This document shows positions 11,862-22,460 of a stretch of DNA of 64,000 bases, piece by piece. Positions within the stretch are counted from its first letter, which is position 1; each line of letters begins with the position of its first letter. The notes under the pieces are model-generated. The model saw only the letters and a list, made by a program, of their open reading frames with translations, made no database searches and was not told the DNA's origin. This stretch comes from Diphasiastrum complanatum (lineage: Eukaryota > Streptophyta > Lycopodiopsida > Lycopodiales > Lycopodiaceae), in the NCBI GenBank assembly GCA_029204225.1, contig CM055108.1, positions 47,894,426 to 47,958,425 on the forward strand, given 5' to 3'. A program made the position numbers and the translations under genes.

Positions 11862-12215
11862 TGAGGAACCCCTTCGGTTGAGATTGGACCCAGAACCCGT
11901 CGGTCGAGATTTCACCCAGAATCCGTCGGTCGAAATTTGATCGAAAACTCGTAAGATTTCAAAAAAAAGCCGTCGATCGAGATTTCAGCAAAAATCCATC
12001 GGTCGAGATTTGATCAAAACCTGTCAGTCCAGATTTGATCAAAACCCACCGGTCGAGATTTAACGCAGCCCGTTGGTTGAGATTTAACGCAGCCCGTTGG
12101 TTGAGATTTCAAGTAGGCCGTCGGTTGAGATTTCACACAGGCTGTCGGTTGAGATTTAACACAGGCCGTCGGTTGAGATTTCACGTAGGCCGTCGATTGA
12201 GATTTCAGAAGAGCG
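11862..12215. repeat. Minisatellite, ~24-27-bp units
   Basis: About thirteen imperfect tandem units carry the core CCGTCGGTTGAGATTTCA, with a more variable end (ACCCAGAAT, ACACAGG or ACGTAGG). Units at the low-coordinate end have GGTCGAGAT and those at the high end GGTTGAGAT, so homogenisation was local. The plus-strand frame at 12035-12247 that reads repeated RRLRFxxG is only a translation of the repeat. It lies upstream of a minus-strand gypsy gag, where a leader or LTR would be expected. Confidence 0.9.
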
Positions 12216-12239
12216 CCGGTTGCAATGAATGTTCATGGT

Positions 12240-12815
12240 TTCAATGAGTGCATGCAACACATTGGGCGTCAGGTTGTAAACATTGCTGGTTTAGATTTTC
12301 TTGGTTTGTCTTACAATTTTGGAATGTGGAACTTCAGATTCAGCGTTCTTGGAGTTTGTTTAGTTTCATGTTGTGCTGAATGTTTGAAGAACATGTGGTA
12401 AACTGATTTGTGGATGAATTTCGTTGAAAAACGTTTCAGATCAGAGCAGAGGAGCATCGAAAGAATGCTTAGGTCAAATAGGACACTGGTTTGAAAAGGT
12501 TTTGCAAGAAAGACAAGCAAACAGAGAAACACATAGACCATGCCTATTGGAAAAACAACAATGGCAATGCGCGCCAAATGTTTACGGATTCTCCCCAGTC
12601 TCAGATGCTCTACCATGCAACCTAGCTTCTGAGCCTAAGAAGAATATAAATACTAACTTCATTTTCCTTTTCAGACACACACAGATCTGATGGGTCTGAA
12701 CCTGCACACAGATTCAGATTTGCATATCTACGGGCACAAATATTGTAGTATAATCATCCAGCCTGTCAGAGGATGACTGTAGGGTCTCGACCCTTTGTTG
12801 TTTATGAATAAAGTA
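12240..12815 (+). repeat. Candidate solo LTR or promoter-bearing fragment
   Basis: TATAAATAC at about 12646 is followed by a CT-rich start-like region and, about 150 bp later, by GAATAAAG near 12806, the spacing of an LTR TATA box and polyadenylation signal. Ends and a partner LTR were not identified. It stops where ORF-X copy 1 begins. Confidence 0.3.
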
Positions 12816-12825
12816 AGATCAAAAG

Positions 12826-13436
12826 AATAGCAAGGAAGTGTTGTTCAAGTCTACTTTACTTGTACTATCTCATGTTTGAGCATTTTCATGTGGATGTGTG
12901 CAAATTGTCAAGATATGGTAAAACTAGCTACATTGGTGAGCATTGTTTTGATGTCGAATTTGTACTAGCATTCTTGGCTAGTTTTGCTGATGGAAATGAA
13001 GCTATTGGAGGCTCATTATATCACTCATTCATGGTCAAGTCATCAAGTGATGATGGCATCTTATGGCAAGATGGAGATGGAAGCTCATTCATGGAGTATC
13101 ATGGTGGATACATGGCAACAAAGGATATAGAAGGAGAAGACATGCAAGCAAAAGTTGATCACTCACATTTATTGTTTGTTTGCTGTATTTTTCCAGAGAG
13201 TTCAGAGTTGGAATCATGGTGGAATCATTTCATTTACATTCTATTTGATTCTTCATGTATTAGTGACTTCTTGACATGTAAAATTGATGCAAGAAATAGT
13301 GAAGCATCCCAAGTGGACACTAATCTCTATATCAATAATGGTTGTTTCTATTTTGAGCATTACATGGTCATTGAAAGGAGATCTATTCTTAGGAAAGAGA
13401 TCATTCTTATGATGGATCAAAGTTATATTGTCAAAA
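12826..13436 (+). pseudogene. ORF-X copy 1, fused to copia RNase H end
   Basis: About 200 codons match the minus-strand ORF at 17.1-17.8 kb almost phrase by phrase: VCKLSRYG.TSYI, SFADGNEAIGGSL.HSFM, LWQDGDG.SFME, then FPESS and WNHFIYI. The second half (SEASQVDT, IERRSILRKEIIL, DQSYIVK) matches the 50.4-kb copy instead. I recognise no known domain. Near 13436 the sequence passes into the C-terminal end of a copia RNase H in a different frame, so this copy is chimeric. The frame from 12860 to 13447 is open throughout, and it is the longest surviving ORF-X frame after the 17-kb copy. Confidence 0.65.
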
Positions 13437-13740
13437 AACTATGCTAGGAGCAAGCATGTTGAAGTACAACAACATTTTGTGAGGGAGCAAGTCATTGCAA
13501 AGGAGGTGGAGCTTCAACATGTGTCCTCAAGGAAATGTGTAGCTGATATCTGCACCAAAGCATTGGGAAAGGACTTGTTCATGAAGCATAGGACATCACT
13601 TGGAAAGAAATGTTGTTTTTTGTACGTCCAAATGGCAAATATAGACATGGACTTCCAAAAGCAATCTAGATTCTATGCCCCTTGTAAGATGTCTATGAGG
13701 ACTACTTGTGAAAATAAAACTCCTGGCTCTATAAGGTAGA
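13436..13740 (+). pseudogene. pol: Copia RNase H C-terminal fragment
   Basis: The frame from 13428 reads ARSKHVEVQQHFVREQV, then VELQHV, KCVADICTKALGKDLF and HRTSLG, the invariant end of copia RNase H. Everything upstream (catalytic RNase H and RT) is absent, replaced by ORF-X sequence. No LTR is evident after 13740. Confidence 0.85.
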
Positions 13741-15560
13741 ATTACGAGTAAAACACGAATGGTTGGCAAAAAAATATTCAATATCGTTTCTTTTCAAGCC
13801 CTTCATTACACTCTTGAGCATCTGGCAAAATGCAAAGACGGTGCTTACACCAGCATCTGCCACACATTGATGGGTTGTGGTGAAGAGAAAGTGCTTTTGT
13901 CATCATTTTATGTGTGCAAATTGGAAACAAAGCGGTGTGATACAATGCGCATTGGGATGTGTGTTGAAATTTTTAGAAATCTTTTATACTTCCAAGCTTT
14001 CCTTGTTAGTAGCCACAATATTGGACATGCCTTATAAGCACATACATGTACACATACATTTGTACTTTAGTAATCTTTTATTAAATGTTGGTTATCAAAA
14101 AAAATATGCCACCATTATAAAATCTTTAAACCTGCATAAATCCATAAGTTGCATGTTGCCCAAGTACTAGTATGAATATTGTTTGGGCCAAAGTGAGCCC
14201 TCTTCGAGTATTAAATCAAGTATTGAATCAGCACATACAGGGGTATGACTAGGGCCAGTGCTTATGAAAGCCGACAAAGTATAGGAATGGAACCGGCATC
14301 TTTCTCCGAAAATAGATTTCATAATTCTTTTACAAGAAGTTGACTTTTAGAAAAATGACACCTTTTTTTCAATGAATAAAAAAATTTGTTTGTCATTTTC
14401 ATATGCAAGATATCTAAGATATTTGTGTGTAGTAAGTAAAGTAGATAGATCTTATAAAGATTCAATTTCTCAAGTTTATTAAATGTGTGTGTAGTAAAGT
14501 AAGTAGATCCTTATATAGCTTAAGTAAGATAAGTTTATTGAGATAATAAAATAGTCTTTTGATGTAAATTTCTAATATTTTGGAGACAAGCAATTTATCT
14601 TTTAGACAGGAAAGCTCTTCTGTTTGGAGTAACTCTAGCTCTGCCTCTTCCATGGAGTCTACACAGAGATTGGGTCATAACGACGCTTAAGAATCTGATT
14701 GTTCGTAGTTTCCTGATTTTACCAGACTACTTATTGTTTGTCGTGTCTCATATGGATACGGATCGACTTAAAATTCACTAGATGTATATTGTTTGCAGTA
14801 TTGCACGTTTTGTGAAGTTCAATTTGCGATTGTATCTAAAGTAGATGGCAGATTATGTCACAGGTAGAGGTTAGTTTGAGTTGGATGTGGCGGTTGAGGT
14901 GGTTAATCGAGTTGGAGCTCTTTTTGAGGTGGTTAATCGAGTTGGAGCAGATTCCTCAGTTAAGATGTTATAGATGCTTGATCAGTAAAGGAAAAAAAAT
15001 AAAAGTGTTGGGCATGTGACTCCCAATAATTTATCAATAGCAAAACTTGAGTAACGATACCTTTAATCAAAATGTTCAAGTGCATCGGCAGACAAACAAG
15101 GTGTAGAATTGAAAAAAAAAACCTCTCTCATCTGGCTGTGTATATTTCTCTTTGGCCTTCAATCCCTCTTACACACGGTGGGCCGGGTAAACTATCAACT
15201 TTCAAAAATTACAAACTGTAAGTTAACTCTAACAAGCATCAAGCACTATTGAGCAGGACACTAAATATATCAAGTCGGTGGAACTAAAAATGCTTCTTGT
15301 TTATATAATGAACAATTTATACATTTCAGTTCATAATTCTCCACAATCAACACATGTACACTTTGAAACGCTTTTCCTCATCAGGTCGATATAGGAGCTA
15401 GAAATATAGCCACCAAATTTCATAAGCAAAATTCTAGCTGCCTTAGATCGCTAAACCTGCCAACAACGAACAGAGTCAATATAACTTGGCAATTCTACAT
15501 CGTGCAGATCTCTCTGCGCCCTATCTAAGCAGTAGTACACACTTCAAAACTAAACTATAC
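13741..15560. other. No recognisable gene; small duplication
   Basis: Frames at 13759-14037 and 13877-14170 (+) are open but unrecognised. A 23-bp unit, GAGGTGGTTAATCGAGTTGG plus AGC, is repeated at about 14896 and 14928. The part from 15180 to 15560 is probably the 3' flank of the minus-strand gene at 15602. Confidence 0.4.
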
Positions 15561-15601
15561 TTAGAGAGAGAGAGTTGATTGCGATGCAGTGATTTTTTGG
15601 C

Positions 15602-15859
15602 CTAGTTTTTGTCGCTGTTGTAGGAGCCTCCATTTGCACACTTGTCGCAGTTGTCTTCTGCCACAGCCAGAGTCGTAGACTTCTTGCCACTTTCGCATAC
15701 GCCAACGCTGGCACACTTCTCGCAATTCTCCCCGCTCACTGTCTCCATGCGAGACTTCTTCTGACAGTTGCAGACACCACCGTTGACACTCTTGTCGCAG
15801 TTGTCAGCAGCCACGGGGGCATTTAAGCCGAAGAAGCTGCACCCACCAAACAAACACAT
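15602..15859 (-). CDS. Cysteine-repeat, metallothionein-like protein
   Basis: The 85-residue minus-strand frame has three ~25-residue repeats: DNCDKSVNGGVCNCQKKS, then ENCEKCASVGVCESGKKS, then DNCDKCANGGSYNSDK. The C-x-C and C-x2-C spacings and the small size suggest metal binding of metallothionein type, acting in the cytosol; this is inference, as I cannot match it to a named class. The coding stretch is visibly GC-richer than its AT-rich flanks, unlike the decayed elements around it. The first ATG gives MCLFGGCSFF, but GGGTGCAG just inside the frame (about 15838) is a possible splice acceptor. The true protein may therefore start in an upstream exon, possibly near 15972-16070. The stop lies at 15602-15604. 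Some cysteines are lost in repeats 1 and 3, so it may be diverging or a pseudogene. Confidence 0.5.
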   Translation of the reverse strand: MCLFGGCSFFGLNAPVAADNCDKSVNGGVCNCQKKSRMETVSGENCEKCASVGVCESGKKSTTLAVAEDNCDKCANGGSYNSDKN

Positions 15860-15971
15860 GATCCTAAGCTGATGACAAAGCTCCTGTCAGATACGGTCAG
15901 CAGATTAGTAGAATGATCCTTCTCAAAATTAGACACAAGCCTTCTTTTTTGCGAGAGATGAATGAGCTTCT

Positions 15972-16070
15972 TTACTTGTAATCCCCTACATTCTCGTTCA
16001 CAGAAACGTTAGTCATGTTTCTGCCACTGCAGCAGCACTCCCAATCAAGGTGCAACTGGGAACTGGGTCC
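15972..16070 (-). CDS. Possible second exon near the cysteine-repeat gene
   Basis: On the minus strand TGATTGTGAGTGCAG (ending about 16071) resembles a splice acceptor. The open stretch after it includes DWECCCSGRNMTNVSVNENV and ends in a stop at 15972. It is again GC-richer than its surroundings. It could be an alternative last exon or the remains of a neighbouring paralogue. No transcript evidence is available here. Confidence 0.25.
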   Translation of the reverse strand, partial: GPSSQLHLDWECCCSGRNMTNVSVNENVGDYK

Positions 16071-16229
16071 TGCACTCACAATCAAGCTCAAAATTTGTGA
16101 AGGTGTGTAAACCAAGGACTGTAGCTGTAAATTGACAAGAACCCATGTGCAAATCCGGAAAATTTTAAAAACAAAAAACTGCCCGAAAGCAAGCCAAAGG
16201 CTAAAGCCTTGGTGGGATAAGCAAACCAC

Positions 16230-17090
16230 CTGGAGGTTGCGCAGCGACTAATTCAACTTGCAGTAGTTGCATCGGTTTCACCGAGACATGGCGTTGCATG
16301 AACTAGATCAACAAACACCAGAAACTTATTGAGATCAAGCTACCTGAAGGGAATCGGAGATGCTCACGAAAGCATACAGCTACTCTTACGTGTATTGAGT
16401 CAGCATACTTTGAATTTTAAGCCCATAAAATGTCGACCCTGTCACAGGAGTCTATTGTAATCTACAAAGCGCTTCATTGGGTTCATGACGTGCTAACCTT
16501 ATTTTTCTTCCCTTCCTAGACAGGTTTGTTGTTGTTGTTGTTAGCTTTGTCTCAATGTGGTAAAGCTATTCTCATGTTTTGGTGCAAAACAATGACAACT
16601 TTTGAGTGCTTGTGTTGAGTGCTCTTTTTTGCAAGGCTATGAAATGATGTTGGTCAATGTAGCTAGTAAGAAAGTCAATGTTAAACAAGAATGATGCATG
16701 CACTCCTTAAGTATTCTCCAATTAAGTGTCTCAAAGTTTGAAATTTTTCTTTTTTAAAATAAACATGATTATAAAAAAGAACAAGGTTATATCTTTTTAT
16801 ATGTTGAAGTTTAAAAGAACAAAAGAAATTGTAAACTGAATCTTTTTTATAATTATAATCATTAAAATAAAAATAAAAATTACCATTATTTTTAAAAATT
16901 TGATAATGTTTTTAAATTTAATTTTTTTTTAAAGATCTTGCAATTATATTGTTTGCTAGAAAATTCAAGATCTGAATATTTGTGATTTCAAATTTTATAC
17001 TAAAAATTACTATCATACTTTGCCCATGATAACAATCGAGCACATCAGTGAATTAACCATGTAAAACAAGTGAACAATTACAATAATACG
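16230..17090. other. AT-rich spacer, no gene seen
   Basis: Contains a short TTG microsatellite near 16525-16540 and strongly A/T-rich sequence at 16740-17000. If the cysteine-repeat gene is real, its promoter and leader could lie at 16100-16450, but I cannot point to a TATA box with confidence. Confidence 0.4.
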
Positions 17091-17139
17091 TAGCTATATC
17101 ACATCAGTAAGCTTCCAATTTATTTAATGACTCGCATTA

Positions 17140-18420
17140 CCTCATTTAAGAATAATTTGAATATAAATGAAATGATTCCTCCATGCTTCAAACTTTGAAC
17201 TCTCTGGAAAATTACAGCAACCAAACCATAAATGTGAATGATGACCATTTGCTTGCTTGTCTCCTCCAACTTTGTCCTTTCTTGATATGTCTCCACCATA
17301 AAACTCCATAAATGAGCCTCCATCTCCATCTTGCCACAAGATATCATCAACACTTGATGACTTGGCCATGAATGAGTGACATAATGAACCTCCAATAGCT
17401 TCATTTCCATCAGCAAAACCAGCCAATCCAATAAGATATTGCAAGGCAATGTAGCTAGTTTGTCCATATCTTGACAATTTGCACACATTCACATGAAATA
17501 GCTCACACATGAGATAGAACAAGTAAAGTAAACTTGAACAACACCTCCTTGCTGCTCTTTTGACCTTACTTGAGTTTAAAGATTCCTGCAAAAATAGATC
17601 CATAACATATTTGCCAAATGACCTTCCTTTGATGCTCTTGACTAGCTCCAAATTGCCACCTTTCCTTGTGTTCTTGAAGTCCTTTGAGACCAACCTCTTG
17701 ATCTTCCCCTTGACCATCAAAGTCATTGAAAAAACTTTATTTTCCAGATTCATTACTTGCTTTTCCAGCATGAAAACCACGAGAACCAATATCCACTTGC
17801 ATAGCATCATCTACACAAAAAGATTCTCCAAAACATGTGAGTAAAACAAAGTGAGTCGCTTCCACTTGCTTACCTTTCTCTTGTTCATCAAAGATATCAA
17901 AGATATGAATATCTTCATACCTGAACCTCTGGAAATACTCCCTCTCAAACATATGATCTAGATCCAACAAGATCTCATCAATGCTTGATCTCGAATTTCC
18001 ACAAAGGTTAGTGAAAACAATGTCACCATTGTCACCATCATAAATCAAAAGCTAGATTCCAAACTTTCCATCCAACATGAAGTAGAGTAGGTGAAGATGC
18101 GTATCAAACCTAATAAATCCAGCCTTCTTGAGTCCATAACAAACCTCAATAAGCTCACCAATGAGATCTCCCTTGCCTTGAAAAAATTGCCTCTCGATTT
18201 GCTCCATGTAGTCTTCTCCAACCAACCAACCTTTTGCCATCTTGATCATGATTGATCAATTCACAATCATAGAATCCTTTGAGTTGATGAAGAGATGTGA
18301 GATCCATGCCTTGGATCTTCCGAAGAACCAATTTTCCATTGCTCTTTCCTTCATAAGACTCCGTCTTAATGAAAAAAATAAATAGTACCTTCAACATACA
18401 AAAGATCAATTCTACACATG
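17140..18420 (-). pseudogene. ORF-X copy 2, internal region of an LTR-B element
   Basis: Downstream (minus sense) of an LTR and tRNA primer site, this is coding-like sequence in several overlapping frames: 18155-18409, 18052-18249, 17737-18048 and 17142-17810. Recognisable phrases are GKRLVGW, FDEQEKGKQVEATHF and, in the part shared with copy 1, VCKLSRYGQTSYIA, FADGNEAIGGSLCHSFM and FEAWRNHFIYI. I find no gag zinc knuckle, protease DSGA, integrase or YVDD motif, so the element looks non-autonomous. The product is unknown. Frameshifts are needed to join the frames. No 3' LTR follows; the copy ends near 17140. Confidence 0.6.
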
Positions 18421-18526
18421 CAAAAATGATGATTTTTGAGTAGAAATCAATCTAGCATGCTCTAGCATTGGTAACTCCTCCAAATCCTTGCTAAAGATGG
18501 CTGATCCTTTCATAAACTGAAACACA

Positions 18527-18541
18527 AGAGCTCTGATACCA
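18527..18541 (-). promoter_or_regulatory. tRNA primer-binding site of the LTR-B element
   Basis: On the minus strand TGGTATCAGAGCTCT lies immediately inside the LTR end, matching the initiator-Met primer site typical of plant copia elements. Confidence 0.85.
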
Positions 18542-19182
18542 TGTGAAGGATTTCAGATCATTCCAAGTCCAATCCATGTCCCTGATCATTCGTTACAAAA
18601 AGGAGCAAACCAACAATCCTGCCAATGTAGAAAAATCAGCATCTACATACAGAATGTGATGCAAACTCTAAGAGATACTGACCAAGACATGAAATATGGT
18701 TTTTGTCCATAAAATTATAGTACCCTACTGTATTTCACACGTGTGGAACCAAAAATAGCAATAAATGTTTATTCTACACATAGAAATGCAAGATAACATT
18801 ATGAGAGTGCACCAATGAGTAGTAGAACTCAAAGAGAACCATGTATAATGATGAAATGAGAGAGAGAAGAGAGAAAATGTGTCTCTCCACGAGTTACACC
18901 CTTTTATAACAGGTCCAAACCCTATTTGGCCACTTAGCTTTCTCTCCAAAATGTAAAACCTACTATTTTTGGGTCTAGATTCAATGTACCCAAAGTTCAA
19001 ATTTGAATCTCTCTCAAACTCGACTACTAACTTTCCCACACTTTCAAAAAGTGTTTATTGAATGTATTTTAAACTAATATAACTTCAAAACGTTTATCTC
19101 TAAGTCTAAAATGAGTTTTGGCTTCAATTGACAATTTCTTAAAATATGACTAAGCTAGACTAAACTAGTTGAAATCTCTACA
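18542..19182 (-). repeat. LTR-B, copy 1 (641 bp)
   Basis: On the minus strand the LTR starts TGTAGAGATTTCAACTAG and ends CCTTCACA before the primer site. It matches 44508-45161 along its whole length and 35779-36298 partly. It has a TATA-like TATAAAAGG, a CT-rich start region, and one CACACGTGTG palindrome at 18736-18745. It is the 5' LTR of ORF-X copy 2. Confidence 0.85.
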
Positions 19183-19655
19183 ATGATATTATTGTCTTGA
19201 ACTAAGACTTCTATACAGTCCTCGGTATCACCAACTTTTCCAAAAGCAACAAGTTGTGGCTCCTTTGACTAAGGAATGACAAAGTTTTCATTATGAGCAA
19301 ACTGTCCTACTTTTTCTAATTCATGATTTGGTAAAAGTGAGATAGATTTCATCCGCATACATAGAAATTCTACAAGTTTATTATCTATTTCTATTTCATG
19401 TCTACCTTTTTTAATAGCACATGCACTGGTAACACTAATACCACTAAAATGATCTAACACCTTATTATTAGAATGTAAAAAAAATTGAATTGTATGGTTA
19501 AACTCCTTGCATATTTTTTCCACTCAAATATGCCCATATTTGTAAAAATGGGCATTTTTTATTTGAATTTATTCCACCTTGAACAAGCTAACATTTTATT
19601 TCAAAATTCTTTCATTTTTCAAAAAAATTATCTACAAGTGTCCAAACCTACAAAT
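19183..19655 (-). other. Unrecognised open frame
   Basis: The minus-strand frame 19269-19523 (84 codons) reads coding-like (for example SGISVTSACAIKKGRHEIEI) and continues past its stop toward 19190, but I cannot assign a family. It may be retroelement sequence split by the LTR-B insertion. Confidence 0.25.
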
Positions 19656-19869
19656 ATGATAACTACTTTCAACTTGCTTATGAGGTGGTCAATTGAATTC
19701 TATGTTTAGCATGATATATATATATATATATAAATAAAGACAAATCTACTGAATAGAATTTCAAAAAATAATGAAAAATTTGACAACAAAGCATTTTGGA
19801 TGTAAGATAATCATGCTAAACATATAATTCAATAGACCACCTCATAAGCAAGTTGAAAGTACTTATCAT
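19656..19869. repeat. Foldback element, 60-bp arms
   Basis: The arm at 19656-19715 (ATGATAACTACTTTCAACTT onward to TTTAGCATGAT) is a near-perfect inverted copy of 19810-19869. The 94-bp loop contains an (AT)n run. A MITE or small hairpin-forming element is the likely identity. No flanking duplication is clear. Confidence 0.9.
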
Positions 19870-20542
19870 GTTTGTTAAGGCTCTATGTTGGATTTTTTAA
19901 ATCAAAAGACAAGCTAGTTTCTCTTTTAGGACTAGCTACTTTATTTTTCCAGATTTTGAGCATCTCATATATTCTATGTTAAAAAACCTTATTCTCTTGA
20001 TGATCGTTCATCCCATAATCCTAGTCAATGTTGTGATCCCTAACTATTAAACCAACAAATTCAATTCTTGATATGCTATGGAAGCTAGGAATGTGGGAAT
20101 ATTCTCTAGAAAGCTCTTTTAGACTATAAATACTTCCCAAAACAAAAAGAAATAGTAAAATCAAAATTTTTGATAGAATCACATTCGTCTAGGTCATTTC
20201 AAACAACAAATGGAGTGACTATGTCCTGGATATGACATCTGCATTTTAACTTCACAAACGGCTCTTGCCTATTTCCTTCGTGAAGTAATTCATATATTTT
20301 CTTTTGTCTTTTGTCTTTACTTCATCATTTTTTCCATAATACTGAAACGTAATCTTCGACATTTTTGCACTTACAAAATTACTTGACATAAAACTACAAA
20401 AAATAGTTCATCAATATTTAGAAACACAAGCATAAGTTCAATCTCACAAAACCTTTATAACTCATAATATTTCTTGTTTAAATGAGAAAAATTTATAAAT
20501 AGAATTGTAAATTACAAGGCTATATTTGTTAGAAAAAAATAT

Positions 20543-20911
20543 CTTTTGTTATGCTCAGCATAGCAAACTTCCCGAACTCATGGGGCTTTGCTATACTCGA
20601 CATAGAAAAATTGCGTGATGTTGCGAATTTTGCTGTACTCAACATAGCAAAAAAAAAAAAAAAAGTTTGGCTATGTTGAGCATAGCCAAACCCCATGATG
20701 TCACACAGTTTTGCTATGCACATAGTCACGGAGTTTTATTATGCTCAACATAGCAAAATCTCACAAGTTCATCCAGTTCTACTATGCTCAGCATAACAAA
20801 ACTTCGTGAGGTCATGGAGATTTGCTATGTTGAGCATATCCAAACATTTCTTTGCTATGTTGAGCATAGCAAAGAAAAGTTTTGTTATACTCAACAATGC
20901 CATAGCAAAAG
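20543..20911. repeat. Array of about ten short palindromes
   Basis: About ten imperfect palindromes share the form TTTGCTATGTTGAGCATAGC plus AAA and lie at about 20543, 20585, 20627, 20665, 20708, 20732, 20776, 20820, 20850 and 20878. Each can fold into a 9-11-bp stem with a 2-4-base loop. Between some of them a spacer like CTTCGTGAGGTCATGGAG recurs, so the array probably grew by duplication of a ~45-60-bp unit. No coding or known element is associated. Confidence 0.9.
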
Positions 20912-20939
20912 ATCTCTAAAAACTAATATTTTAACTAAG

Positions 20940-22120
20940 TATACATATTTTTAACTATCTTAAATAGAAGAAATAAATTCTAATAAGCTTTCAAATCAAA
21001 ATAAAAAAATTTCAAATAAATCAAATGTAAAAAAATTTACATTTAAAAAATTCAAGACTGTTCGTTATGCTAAAAACAATTGAATCTGTGATAGCTTAGT
21101 CAAGTTGCATGAACAGCAAGAAATTGTGTTCAAAGCAAATTAGGTGAGTTATGCATAGTCAAGAGCTCTTAAATATTTTTTCAAATGTTAACTCACTGTT
21201 GACATGACGTTTAATCAATAGACAATTGAAAAAAAAAGACTTTTCAAACATCAAAAAAATTGTTGGAGTGTCCTCAAAAATAATCTAGCCTTGTTATTGA
21301 TGACATGAATTAAAGAACATCGATTCGTTCTCATTTTATCAAGATGTCAAAAAATTTAAATGATGTAGATTTTATTCAAGTCCATTTGGTTAGTGTTTAA
21401 CGACACTTTAGAGTCCAAAGTATTTTTCAATTATCCCAATATTTGAAATGGTCCAAATTTGACAATCACCATTGTCCATAAAATAATTTGTCCAAAAATT
21501 CTTTATTTACAGCTTTGAACTCTACTAGGAGAAATAAACATCAAATTGTGCTAGCTACTTGTCAATGTTGGAGGACAAAAAAACAAATTTTAAAAAGTAA
21601 AAATAGGATTTGTGGGTCACACTTACGATTGAATTGATCAAATGTTTAGTTGTTTTTTCAAAAAGCTTAGACACAAAAAAGCATTTTCTTTATCTATGCT
21701 TCAAAGTATTGTCGAGGAATCATGCGCACCAAAATCGACTGTCATTAATTCAACGCACATATGATTTTTGAGATTAGGACATCCAATGAGGCAAAACATT
21801 GCATAGCCAATGTTAATGGCATTAGCTTTCAGCATCAATTCAAAATTAAATGTAATCAAACTGACATTGCATTGTTGTGGAAAAAACAAATTTACTTAAT
21901 TCAATTCAATTTCATGGTTACCTCTTGAAGGAATTTGATTTTTGCTTAATGTGCCTTTTACTCAAATCAAACTTGCAACATTGCCTCCTTCTAACATTGT
22001 GAAGTCAATCCATTTGCCTCATTGAACTTTTGGAATCAAGCATTCAAGTAGCTTATTAGTTTTTTGTGAATTTGATTGCAGCATTGGTAGATGGACTTTT
22101 TTTAAAAACAAAAAATTAGT
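20940..22120. other. AT-rich spacer, no gene seen
   Basis: Only short frames occur, and no repeat or element signature was recognised. Confidence 0.4.
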
Positions 22121-22453
22121 TTGTTCAACCTCAAAGATGCTTCATCAACTAAAGAATTTCACTGGTCTTTCAAGTTAGGAGCTCCAATGACAATTGCTGC
22201 AGGTCTCACACAAAGTAATGAATTTTTGCAGCTTGCGCAAGGCAAGGAACACCAGATCTATTTGGGCTCAAGAAAAAATAGACAAACTATAAAAGCTATC
22301 AAAATGAAATGGTGTGGTAATATAAATGAAATTCAAATTAAGAATCTTGTCCATTTGGCTTTAGAAAATAGCAATGGACATCCATTATGGATTTCAAAAG
22401 TGCTTAGATGTGAAAAGTACAGTACTAAGGACCATAAATGGATCTTTGAATGA
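22121..22453 (+). CDS. Hypothetical open frame, 110 codons
   Basis: The frame reads coding-like, with a basic lysine-rich middle (LGSRKNRQTIKAIKMKW) and a leucine-rich end. The family is not recognised. It ends just before a candidate LTR and could be a fragment of an element or of a host exon. There is no upstream support for the start. Confidence 0.2.
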   Translation: MFNLKDASSTKEFHWSFKLGAPMTIAAGLTQSNEFLQLAQGKEHQIYLGSRKNRQTIKAIKMKWCGNINEIQIKNLVHLALENSNGHPLWISKVLRCEKYSTKDHKWIFE

Positions 22454-22460
22454 TCCACAA

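Noticed and set aside
12035-12247. Arginine-rich repeated frame (RRLRF)
   Set aside because: It is the minisatellite read in one frame, with no other coding sign.
18725-19039. 104-codon minus-strand frame, repeated at 44653-44967 (+)
   Set aside because: Both lie wholly inside LTR-B copies and include the TATA region; the similarity is LTR similarity, not a gene.
20543-20911. Repeat array that superficially resembles a CRISPR
   Set aside because: Units are palindromes with irregular spacing and partly repeated spacers, in a plant-type sequence with no cas genes.
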